From positions 62,001 to 126,000 of the forward strand of contig NZ_JACHCC010000005.1 of assembly GCF_014207135.1 (NCBI RefSeq): a stretch of 64,000 nucleotides of DNA, written 5' to 3'. The stretch comes from Pedobacter cryoconitis (GTDB lineage: Bacteria > Bacteroidota > Bacteroidia > Sphingobacteriales > Sphingobacteriaceae). Under the pieces are notes generated by a model that worked only from the letters and a program-made list of their open reading frames with translations, was not told the DNA's origin and ran no database searches. This document shows positions 15,286 through 22,355 of the stretch, one piece after another (position 1 is the first letter of the stretch; each line of letters starts with the position of its first letter). The position numbers and the translations under genes are program-made.

Positions 15286-17043
15286 ATGGAAAACAAAGTA
15301 AAAGCAGAAATTAATATAGAAGGCAAACCCATTCCAGCTTTCTCCAGTTTCAATTTATACCAGCGTTTTAATGAGCATCATACTTTTGAGCTCCGTTTTA
15401 ACCAGGATCAGATTGAATTACCAGGTCCGATTTCCCTGAACAGGTCAAAAGATTTTATCGGCAAGAGTATCAGCATAGAGTTTGGTGCCCAGCCTGCCCC
15501 TGGAAACCGTTTTTCAGGGATTATTACCAAGGTAGAGATTGCACAATCACATGGCCTGATGGGTGATATCATCCTGACCGGCTTTAGTCCTACTATCCTG
15601 ATTGACAGAGGTCCGGATCTCGGATCTTATCTCGGTAAGAGTCTTAAGACCATCATTGACCAGGCCACTAAAGAAGTCCCGGCAAATGACTTATATATGA
15701 AGGTCAAACCGAGTCGTACTTCCCCTGTTGACTATCTCATTCAATACCGGGAAAGTGACTTCGAATTCATCAACCGGCTTGCAGCACAATACCACGAGTG
15801 GTTTTTCTATGATGGTACAGCTCTTGTTTTCGGAAAACCTGATGAGCTGAAAGAGGTAAAACTGATTTACGGGCGTGACTTAAGTAATATACAGTACGGT
15901 ATACAAATTGCCCCGTTAAAGTATAAAAAATTTGCTTACAACCCAGCGCAGGATGAATTGCTCTCCGCCAATGGTGAAGGCCAGAGTTCGGGGCCACCAG
16001 ATATGGCACATGCTATAGCGGCTTCCAATACCGTGTATAGTAAAGCCTTTAATCAACCACTGGTAACCCGCGCAGATAATAAGATGGAGATCGATGTATT
16101 TGTCAAAAACGAACAAGCTTCTTTGATCTCAGGTCTTTTACATATTAATGGTACCGGTGATAATCCTCAGGTAGCCCTGGGTAATATCGTCGATATCAGT
16201 ATGAGTACCCGTAAACTTAATGATTTCTCGATTGAAGATTTTGGAAAATTCCTTGTCACTTCTGTTTATCACCATATAGATGGTGTAGGACATTATCAGA
16301 ATTCATTCGAAGCTGTTTCTGCCGATACCGAACGTGTTCCAGTCAACCCTGCACAAAAACCCCAACCCGACATACAGCTCGCTAATGTCATAGATAACAA
16401 TGACCCTTCTGGTCACGGACGCGTTAAAGTCAAATTTAAATGGGAATGTGGCTGCAATGATGTCACTGAATGGCTCAGAGTATTAACACCCGACGCGGGA
16501 AGTTCAGAAAAAGTAAGTAAAAACAGAGGTTTCGTTTTTATCCCCGAAATCGGTGATCAGGTTGTAGTGGCCTTCGAAGAAGGAAATATTGCCCGTCCTA
16601 TAGTCATGGGAAGTGTTTTTCATGGTAAAAGCGGAAGTGGTGGAAGTGCGAGCAACAATAGTAAAAGCATTACTTCTAAAAGCGGACATACCGTGCAGCT
16701 CAATGATGGCGGCGGGATTACTATCAAAGATAAAACAGGCGGGAACCATATTATAGTGGATGGTGAGAATAAGGTTACGGTCACCTCTACACAGACAATT
16801 ATTTTATCTAATGGCACTTCTGCAATTACACTTCAGAATGATAAAATTACCATTCATGCTGATCAGATTGAAATCGCCCAGAAAAACGGTGGTAAATCAA
16901 GTAAGATTGACATTAATGGAACTGCAACCAATATCAATACAGAAGATATGGTGATCACTTCCACCAATAATACCATTTCCGGAAAAAACTATATCACTGG
17001 TGGAGACACAACCATAGATATGGGTGACGTATTTATAAATTAA
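15286..17043 (+). CDS. vgrG: Type VI secretion tip protein VgrG
   Basis: 585 residues. Residues 1-350 are the gp27-like hub ('ELRFNQDQIEL', 'DLGSYLGKSLKTIIDQAT', 'YRESDFEFINRLAAQYHEWFFYDG'). Residues about 365-445 are the gp5 OB fold ('DPSGHGRVKVKFKW', 'EWLRVLTPDAGSS', 'RGFVFIPEIGDQVVVAFEEGNIARPIVMGSVFHG'). The C-terminal 120 residues are a beta-helical needle with repeating 'ITLQNDKITIHADQIEIA' strands. It trimerises to form the puncturing spike at the end of the TssD tube. It lacks a C-terminal toxin extension, so cargo must be carried by partners such as the PAAR-like protein downstream. No baseplate, sheath or ClpV genes are in the window. Confidence 0.93.
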   Translation: MENKVKAEINIEGKPIPAFSSFNLYQRFNEHHTFELRFNQDQIELPGPISLNRSKDFIGKSISIEFGAQPAPGNRFSGIITKVEIAQSHGLMGDIILTGFSPTILIDRGPDLGSYLGKSLKTIIDQATKEVPANDLYMKVKPSRTSPVDYLIQYRESDFEFINRLAAQYHEWFFYDGTALVFGKPDELKEVKLIYGRDLSNIQYGIQIAPLKYKKFAYNPAQDELLSANGEGQSSGPPDMAHAIAASNTVYSKAFNQPLVTRADNKMEIDVFVKNEQASLISGLLHINGTGDNPQVALGNIVDISMSTRKLNDFSIEDFGKFLVTSVYHHIDGVGHYQNSFEAVSADTERVPVNPAQKPQPDIQLANVIDNNDPSGHGRVKVKFKWECGCNDVTEWLRVLTPDAGSSEKVSKNRGFVFIPEIGDQVVVAFEEGNIARPIVMGSVFHGKSGSGGSASNNSKSITSKSGHTVQLNDGGGITIKDKTGGNHIIVDGENKVTVTSTQTIILSNGTSAITLQNDKITIHADQIEIAQKNGGKSSKIDINGTATNINTEDMVITSTNNTISGKNYITGGDTTIDMGDVFIN

Positions 17044-17055
17044 TCATAAAAAGAT

Positions 17056-17997
17056 ATGTTTTGGAACCCTGATAAAAGCTTACGCCGTCTTGAGTTTAAA
17101 AAACCATTTACAGAACGTTATCGCGTAGAACAAACCTCTGAAATAACGATGAGTAGTCTGGTGATCAGAACCGTGACCGAGTGGCGCTGGGATGTTCGTA
17201 TACTCAAAACTGATGACCAGTATTATAATATTGAACTACTTAGCCTGGATAACGTCTTACTCGAAACAAATAATCCTAATATGAGGGATTTAAGTGCATT
17301 TAATAATGCTTTTAAAAGGATGTACAGTGAATTGAATATGATCATCAACCACCAGGGAGAATTGATCAGGATCAATAATATTGAAACAATTCAACGTAAA
17401 TGGGCACAGGTAAAGGCAGAGATGGAAGCCATACAAACCAAACATGATAATATGCGCGGTATGATCGCTCTGAATGATGAGCTGTTTAACAATGTATCCA
17501 ATATCACTGAGGCAGTTAAGGGCAATGAATTCTTCGAGATCTTTTTCAATGTATTTATGGGGGTCGATCTGCCCGGAAATAAAAATCTAAAAAAGAAAAG
17601 TCTGTTTGCACAGGACTTTATTAACTGGAAATATGAGATCAATTCTACTGCACACCAGGCAGATGAGCTGATCATTAATGTAATTGGCAAACCCAATCAG
17701 GATTTTGATAAAAGTTGGTTAAAGAGAGCCTATGGAAGTTTTCCGATCACTGAAATTGCTAACCGGAAACCTCAGGTCTGGGATCAGGCCAAATACAAAA
17801 TAGATAAATCAAGCGGCAGATTACTGGAAGGACGGCTGACTAAAGAAGAAATTGTCCATGAAGATTTTCTGAAGGCTAAAATGGAGTATTATATCATTGC
17901 TGACAATCCGGTAGCCACACCACAACAACCTGAAACAAAAGTTAAAACAGATTCCGTTCAACCGGATACACGCTCAGGTTCATTTATAATGGATTAA
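17056..17997 (+). CDS. Unknown T6SS-cassette protein, candidate adaptor
   Basis: 313 residues, no recognised family. It has no signal peptide or membrane segment and looks cytoplasmic. Residues about 95-160 are rich in charged and helical sequence ('IETIQRKWAQVKAEMEAIQTKHDNM') and may form a coiled coil. The C-terminus is a Pro/Gln/Thr tail (about 285-313). It is 12 nt after vgrG and 10 nt before the PAAR-toxin gene, exactly where effector-loading adaptors (DUF4123, DUF1795, DUF2169 in Proteobacteria) occur, but I see no similarity to those. I infer an adaptor or chaperone role. Confidence 0.6.
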   Translation: MFWNPDKSLRRLEFKKPFTERYRVEQTSEITMSSLVIRTVTEWRWDVRILKTDDQYYNIELLSLDNVLLETNNPNMRDLSAFNNAFKRMYSELNMIINHQGELIRINNIETIQRKWAQVKAEMEAIQTKHDNMRGMIALNDELFNNVSNITEAVKGNEFFEIFFNVFMGVDLPGNKNLKKKSLFAQDFINWKYEINSTAHQADELIINVIGKPNQDFDKSWLKRAYGSFPITEIANRKPQVWDQAKYKIDKSSGRLLEGRLTKEEIVHEDFLKAKMEYYIIADNPVATPQQPETKVKTDSVQPDTRSGSFIMD

Positions 17998-18007
17998 AAC
18001 TACGCAG

Positions 18008-19483
18008 ATGGGAAATAAAATAGCAACAGAAGAAGATTACTGGATGTGTACGGGAGGTATAATGCCTGCTCAAATGCAAACTGTACAATTAAAAGTTCTG
18101 CAAAAAGATGATAAAAAGTTTCTGATGAAAACTGATACAGCAACTGCATCTATCGGCGATTTTATGTGTAAATGGGTGATGCTGATTATGGCTTTGATTA
18201 CAGCAGTCGTTGTCGTACTGGTTGTAGCTACTGGCGGAGCCGCTTTAGGCGTACTGGTTGCAGCAGGAGCAGCCGCGGGAGCAGCAGGAGCAGCATTTGG
18301 AAGTATAATCGGCGGTTTGGTATGCGGGCAAAAAGCCGCGATTGCAAGAACATGGCTTGGCGAGAAAAATGACCTGATCATTGCGGGGCAGAAAACGCTG
18401 ACTACAGGAAGTATCATGAAATGTCCTGTCTTTGGTTCCCAGATTGTACATGCACCAAATGTCAAAAACTGGTGGGATGCTTTGAGAGTTGGCATTGGCA
18501 ATTTTGGAGAAACCGTAATTTTTGGTGCTTTGGGTGGGGCATTAATTGGTGTGGGCGGTGCGCTGTTTTCTGGCGCTGCTGCTTTATCCCTGCCTACTCT
18601 TGGCAGTGTCGGAATGAATTTGCTAGGTTCCGTAACTGGCTGGGGGATGGCTGCCAGGGCTTATTTTGGGTTGAATGCCGTATCAAATCAACAGGCTTTA
18701 GGCGAAATAGATATCAACAACCGCGATGAAAGAGATGCTGCATTTGGTAATGCAGCTTTTCCCGAATGGGGAAGCATCAAGCGGATTGCGAGCGGTCAGC
18801 CCGAGCCGATGGATGCAATGTTATTATTATATCTTCTAAATTTACGCGTACCAAATAAAGGTGGTACAGCTCCTAAACCAGAAAGTACAAAACCTAATGA
18901 AGAAGTAAAACCGAAAGAGGAAGCCAAACCAAAAGAAGAAGCTAAACCAGTAGAAAATACCGAAGCTCCTAAAGAAAAACCCAAAGGAAAAGATGGAAAA
19001 GCTTATGAGAAAGGTAAAGGAGCTAAAAAAGAAAAATTAAAGGCGGGATCTCCTGAGCATAAGGCGCAAAGATGGGAGGACTTCCAGAAGAAAAACCCTA
19101 ATAGCGAGACTAGTTATCAAGAGTGGAGTAATAAATACGACGCTAATATGAAAAACGCTAACAAGGGAAATAGTGCAGCTGACGCCTATAAAAAAGAAAT
19201 CGGTTGGGGCAAGAGAGAGGTTTCCATGAGAGATGCAGATGGAAAAATAATCAGAAAATTAGATATTGCAGATGTAGACGCTAAAAAAGCGGTAGAAGTA
19301 AAAGATTATTCCAGCAAAAATGTTCCCTTTGATAAAGACATACAAGCTGAAGTTGCTTATGATAAAGAACTTGTAAAAAAAGGATGGGATGTAGAATGGG
19401 TATTTACGGACAAAGGTCCTTCTAAGCCTTTAGAAACAGCATTGAAATCACCTCCTCCAATCAAAATTAAAATTATAAAATAA
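18008..19483 (+). CDS. PAAR-like (DUF4280-type) protein with C-terminal PD-(D/E)XK-type nuclease toxin domain
   Basis: 491 residues. Residues 1-55 and 128-150 ('CTGGIMPAQMQTVQLKV', 'TTGSIMKCPVFGSQIVHAP') resemble PAAR-like DUF4280 spike-capping sequence, split by a hydrophobic Ala/Gly-rich segment (55-106); a second hydrophobic stretch spans about 165-215. Residues 287-340 are a Lys/Glu/Pro-rich linker. Residues about 350-470 form the toxin: 'RKLDIADVDAKKAVEVKDYSS' gives Asp419-Asp424...Glu430-x-Lys432, the D...E-x-K layout of restriction-endonuclease-fold toxins. It probably rides on VgrG and delivers a DNase. The hydrophobic segments may help translocation. The stop overlaps the next gene by 1 nt. 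Confidence 0.82.
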   Translation: MGNKIATEEDYWMCTGGIMPAQMQTVQLKVLQKDDKKFLMKTDTATASIGDFMCKWVMLIMALITAVVVVLVVATGGAALGVLVAAGAAAGAAGAAFGSIIGGLVCGQKAAIARTWLGEKNDLIIAGQKTLTTGSIMKCPVFGSQIVHAPNVKNWWDALRVGIGNFGETVIFGALGGALIGVGGALFSGAAALSLPTLGSVGMNLLGSVTGWGMAARAYFGLNAVSNQQALGEIDINNRDERDAAFGNAAFPEWGSIKRIASGQPEPMDAMLLLYLLNLRVPNKGGTAPKPESTKPNEEVKPKEEAKPKEEAKPVENTEAPKEKPKGKDGKAYEKGKGAKKEKLKAGSPEHKAQRWEDFQKKNPNSETSYQEWSNKYDANMKNANKGNSAADAYKKEIGWGKREVSMRDADGKIIRKLDIADVDAKKAVEVKDYSSKNVPFDKDIQAEVAYDKELVKKGWDVEWVFTDKGPSKPLETALKSPPPIKIKIIK

Positions 19484-19893
19484 TGGAATATAACAACCTG
19501 ACACCTGAATTAAAAGAGACCGCTGAAAAAGCGATTGATATCGCATTGGATATATTAAAAACAAAGACAGAAAAATTTCATTCATTTGTTATCTATGGCG
19601 AAAAAAAGAACAAACTGGAGCGCTTTATCACAGATTCGGACGACGATGCTTTAGAGCAGGCCATTGAATTTATTGAAGAAATTGACGATAATTCATCAGC
19701 CGTAGTCTATGCTTATCAGGATGAGATCAAACTCAAAGATGGCAAAGAAGCTGCTATTGTCATGAACATTTATGGAGATGAAGAAGATAACGGATATAGT
19801 TTCGCACAGCTCTACAGGTATGCCGATAATAAAATCCAGTTATCTGATGAAAAGCTCTTCCTGGGTAACATTAGAAACGTACTTATTTTCTAG
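19483..19893 (+). CDS. Putative immunity protein to the PAAR-nuclease effector
   Basis: 136 residues, strongly acidic ('ITDSDDDALEQAIEFIEEIDDNSS', 'NIYGDEEDNGYS'), cytoplasmic with no signal peptide. Its start overlaps the toxin gene's stop (TAATG), as expected for a coupled toxin-immunity pair. Acidic immunity proteins often mimic DNA or neutralise the basic surface of nuclease toxins. No family was recognised; the immunity role is inferred from position and charge. Confidence 0.7.
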   Translation: MEYNNLTPELKETAEKAIDIALDILKTKTEKFHSFVIYGEKKNKLERFITDSDDDALEQAIEFIEEIDDNSSAVVYAYQDEIKLKDGKEAAIVMNIYGDEEDNGYSFAQLYRYADNKIQLSDEKLFLGNIRNVLIF

Positions 19894-19909
19894 AGTCAGC
19901 CAAATATTT

Positions 19910-20005
19910 TACCTTTGTCCCCTGTAAATTAAGGCCCTATGCCCCATTGTTATTGTTCGGTATGGCATTTGAATAGCTTCAGGGCGCAATAAATAATTTT
20001 TTTTA
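19910..20005 (+). other. Promoter-like box and structured segment; possible small RNA or terminator
   Basis: TACCTTTG (19910-19917) matches TAnnTTTG. Downstream, nested inverted repeats GCCCT...AGGGC (19934-19938 with 19981-19985) and ATGCC...GGCAT (19939-19943 with 19964-19968) are followed by eight Ts (19997-20004). A 17-codon ORF (MPHCYCSVWHLNSFRAQ) lies inside. It could be a short structured transcript, or simply the cassette terminator. Confidence 0.35.
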
Positions 20006-20012
20006 TTTTAAA

Positions 20013-20043
20013 TTTGACAAATTAAATTTTGTTGCTACATTTG
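20013..20043 (+). promoter_or_regulatory. Promoter of the aromatic amino acid operon
   Basis: TTTG at 20013-20016, a 19-nt spacer and TACATTTG at 20036-20043: an exact match to the Bacteroidota -33/-7 consensus. The transcript would begin near 20050, leaving a leader of about 215 nt before pheA. Confidence 0.85.
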
Positions 20044-20068
20044 AAAAAAACAAATAACAAAAGAGAAA

Positions 20069-20088
20069 GGATTCTGATTTCAGATTCC
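20069..20088 (+). promoter_or_regulatory. 5' leader hairpin
   Basis: GGATTCTGATTTCAGATTCC is an inverted repeat with one mismatch, located between the transcription start and the leader-peptide ATG. It may protect the 5' end or modulate leader translation. Confidence 0.4.
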
Positions 20089-20099
20089 GCTACAGAAAA

Positions 20100-20162
20100 A
20101 TGAGAAATATCACTACATATTGGTTTAGCTACTTTTACTTCTTTAGTAAGAGCCGGGACTGA
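20100..20162 (+). CDS. Aromatic-rich attenuator leader peptide
   Basis: A 20-codon ORF (MRNITTYWFSYFYFFSKSRD, stop TGA at 20160-20162) with eight aromatic residues in the nine-residue stretch YWFSYFYFF. Its last codons, GCCGGGACT (20152-20160), are identical to the 3' arm of the downstream terminator and therefore complementary to its 5' arm. This is the arrangement of Phe, Tyr and Trp operon leader peptides such as E. coli PheL, and the next genes are pheA, DAHP synthase, aroA and aroC. Phe, Tyr and Trp codons are all present, so scarcity of any of the three could stall the ribosome. Confidence 0.88.
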   Translation: MRNITTYWFSYFYFFSKSRD

Positions 20163-20230
20163 TATGCAATCAAAAATAAAAACATAAATTGTATATAAAA
20201 AGTCCCGGCAGCACGCCGGGACTTTTTTTG
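20152..20230 (+). promoter_or_regulatory. Transcription attenuator: antiterminator and terminator
   Basis: Segment 2 (GCCGGGACT, 20152-20160) can pair with segment 3 (AGTCCCGGC, 20201-20209) over 9 bp. Segment 3 can instead pair with segment 4 (GCCGGGACT, 20215-20223) over 9 bp with a 5-nt loop, followed by seven Us: a textbook intrinsic terminator. A ribosome stalled at codons 7-12 leaves segment 2 free and favours antitermination. A ribosome reaching the stop codon covers segment 2 and lets the terminator form. Both pairings are perfect. Confidence 0.88.
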
Positions 20231-20264
20231 TTTAAAGCAAAAATTAAAGCAGAAGATTATTAAA

Positions 20265-21098
20265 ATGAAAAAAGCAACAAAAGTAGCGATCCAGGGTATC
20301 AAGGCCTCCTTTCACGAAGAAGCTGCATTTAAATTTTTTGGCACAGACATTCAGACTGTTGAATGTAATTCCTTTAAGCAAACATGCGAAGTGCTTGAGG
20401 CAAAAGAAGTTGACTATGTAGTGATGGCTATTGAAAATTCAATTGCCGGCAGCCTATTACCCAACTACACTTTGATCAGAGAATATAATTTCGCGGTAAC
20501 CGGAGAAGTTTATCTTCCTATACAATTACACCTGATGGCCTTGCCAGGCGTGAAACTGGAAGACGTGAAATTTGTGACCTCCCATCCTATCGCTATCCGT
20601 CAGTGCATTGATTTTTTTGATGAATTCCCTCATTTGAAAGTAGTCGAAAGCGTAGATACTGCGGCTTGTGCTAAAAAGATCAGAGATGAGCAATTAACTG
20701 ATACTGTTGCCGTTGCCAACACACTTGCTGCCGAACTTTACGGACTGAATATTATCGAGAGAAGAATTGAATCCAATAAAAAGAATTTCACCCGTTTCCT
20801 GATCCTTCAAAGAGAAAAAACTGAAGACATGACTAATATCAATAAAGCTTCTATCTGCTTTCAGGTTAGCAACCATGTTGGGGCATTATCCAAAGTGCTC
20901 AACATCTTCGCAGAACAAAATGTAAACTTAAGCAAGATCCAGTCAATGCCGGTTTTGGGCAAGAGAAACGAGTATTATTTCTATGTGGATATGGAATGGT
21001 CAGAAAACGAAAAATATGACATTGCTATCCGTAAAGCACTGAAATACACTGTCAATTTTAATATAATGGGCGAATATCTGAAAAACGATATCGTATAA
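20265..21098 (+). CDS. pheA: Prephenate dehydratase
   Basis: 277 residues, monofunctional. The catalytic domain (about 6-185) contains 'VAIQGIKASFHEEAA', 'VMAIENSIAGSL', 'SHPIAIRQC' and 'ESNKKNFTRFLIL', where the TRF catalytic Thr is visible. The ACT regulatory domain follows (about 195-275; 'ICFQVSNHVGALSKVLNIFAEQNVNLSKIQSMP'), including the GALS motif that binds Phe for feedback inhibition. It converts prephenate to phenylpyruvate. It is the first gene of the attenuated operon. Chorismate mutase activity is supplied by the next gene. Confidence 0.95.
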   Translation: MKKATKVAIQGIKASFHEEAAFKFFGTDIQTVECNSFKQTCEVLEAKEVDYVVMAIENSIAGSLLPNYTLIREYNFAVTGEVYLPIQLHLMALPGVKLEDVKFVTSHPIAIRQCIDFFDEFPHLKVVESVDTAACAKKIRDEQLTDTVAVANTLAAELYGLNIIERRIESNKKNFTRFLILQREKTEDMTNINKASICFQVSNHVGALSKVLNIFAEQNVNLSKIQSMPVLGKRNEYYFYVDMEWSENEKYDIAIRKALKYTVNFNIMGEYLKNDIV

Positions 21099-21148
21099 AT
21101 CAAGAACAAAATATTTAACAATATACCACACATAAAATCCCCCTCAAA

Positions 21149-22285
21149 ATGAAATTAAATTTAAACATTCAGCCTTTAGAGAGCTGGATCACCCTGAAAA
21201 ACGAACCACTGATTATCTCTGGACCATGCAGTGCTGAAACTGAAGATCAATTACTATCTACAGCACATTTACTGGCAGCAACAGGCAAAGTATCTGTACT
21301 GAGAGCAGGAATCTGGAAACCACGTACCCGTCCGGGAGAATTCGAAGGAATCGGAAGCATCGGTTTAGAATGGTTGAAAAAAGCTAAAGCTGAAACCGGC
21401 TTACCTACAGCAGTAGAAGTAGCTAATGCAAAACACGTTGAAGAAGCATTGGCAGCAGGCGTAGATATCCTGTGGATCGGTGCAAGATCAACTGCAAACC
21501 CTTTCACTGTACAGGAAATTGCTGACGCTTTAAAAGGTGTTGACATCCCTGTATTAGTTAAAAACCCGGTAAACCCTGATATCTCTTTATGGATTGGTGC
21601 TTTAGAGCGTATCAACAACGCAGGAATCACTAAATTAGGTGCTATACACCGTGGTTTCTCTTCTTATGAGAAAAGCTCTTTCCGTAACGAACCAATGTGG
21701 GAACTGGCTATCCAGTTAAAAACACTTTGTCCTGAATTACCGATCATCAACGATCCGTCACATATCTGCGGAAACCGCGAACTGATCCCTTACATTGCAC
21801 AAAAAGCACTGGATCTTGATATGCAGGGACTAATGATCGAGTCACATATAGACCCTTCTGTAGCATGGACTGATGCTAAACAACAGGTTACCCCTGCTGC
21901 TTTAGAAGAATTAGTTGGCAGATTAAGTCTGCGTGATCCTGAATCAAGCAATGAAGCTTTCGCTGATAAATTAGCAGAATTGCGTAAACAAATTGACAAG
22001 ATCGATGATGTGATGCTTCAGAAACTGAGTGAGCGTATGGCCATCGTTGAAAAAATCGGACAGTATAAAAGAGATAGTAAAGTAACCATCCTTCAGGTAA
22101 ACCGATGGGATGAAATCCTGAAAAAAGGGACTGCTTTTGCTAAAGCCCTTAAATTAGACCTTACTTTCACTGAGAAGTTTTTAGAGCTGGTTCACGGTGA
22201 ATCAATCAGAAAACAGACTGAGATTATGAATGAAGGTAAAACTGAAGCAGAAATAGTTGAAGCAACAGCAGCTGTAAAATCATAA
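21149..22285 (+). CDS. aroF: Bifunctional DAHP synthase / chorismate mutase
   Basis: 378 residues. Residues 1-265 are a type I-beta (KDO8P-synthase-like) DAHP synthase: 'PLIISGPCSAETEDQLL', 'LRAGIWKPRTRPGEFEGIG', 'DILWIGARSTANPF', 'PVLVKNPVNPDISLWIGALERI', 'INDPSHICGNRELI' and 'QGLMIESHIDPS' give the metal and substrate sites. Residues about 272-360 are an AroQ chorismate mutase ('LAELRKQIDKIDDVMLQKLSERMAIVEKIGQYK'). The fusion couples pathway entry to the Phe/Tyr branch point and is typical of Bacteroidota. The DAHP synthase/mutase symbol varies between genomes. Confidence 0.94.
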   Translation: MKLNLNIQPLESWITLKNEPLIISGPCSAETEDQLLSTAHLLAATGKVSVLRAGIWKPRTRPGEFEGIGSIGLEWLKKAKAETGLPTAVEVANAKHVEEALAAGVDILWIGARSTANPFTVQEIADALKGVDIPVLVKNPVNPDISLWIGALERINNAGITKLGAIHRGFSSYEKSSFRNEPMWELAIQLKTLCPELPIINDPSHICGNRELIPYIAQKALDLDMQGLMIESHIDPSVAWTDAKQQVTPAALEELVGRLSLRDPESSNEAFADKLAELRKQIDKIDDVMLQKLSERMAIVEKIGQYKRDSKVTILQVNRWDEILKKGTAFAKALKLDLTFTEKFLELVHGESIRKQTEIMNEGKTEAEIVEATAAVKS

Positions 22286-22294
22286 TCCTTAGTA

Positions 22295-22331
22295 TTTGCA
22301 GGAGCTTTCAAAAAAGACAGACTCCTGCAAA
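22295..22331. other. Intercistronic stem-loop between aroF and aroA
   Basis: TTTGCAGGAG (22295-22304) and CTCCTGCAAA (22322-22331) form a perfect 10-bp stem with a 17-nt loop in the 70-nt gap. No U-run follows, so it is more likely an mRNA stability or processing element than a terminator. Confidence 0.55.
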
Positions 22332-22355
22332 TCCTGAATAAAACGAAACATATTA

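Noticed and set aside
15286-17043. Prophage or contractile tail cluster
   Set aside because: VgrG contains phage-spike folds, but no sheath, tube, capsid or lysis genes accompany it, and the PAAR-toxin plus immunity arrangement is that of T6SS cargo.
18070-18501. 143-residue minus-strand ORF and other long frames inside the PAAR-toxin gene
   Set aside because: They are antisense shadows produced by the Ala/Gly-rich, low-complexity coding sequence.
20265-20300. T-box or amino-acid riboswitch upstream of pheA
   Set aside because: The leader has no T-box specifier or antiterminator consensus; the aromatic leader peptide and the overlapping 9-bp pairings explain the region fully.
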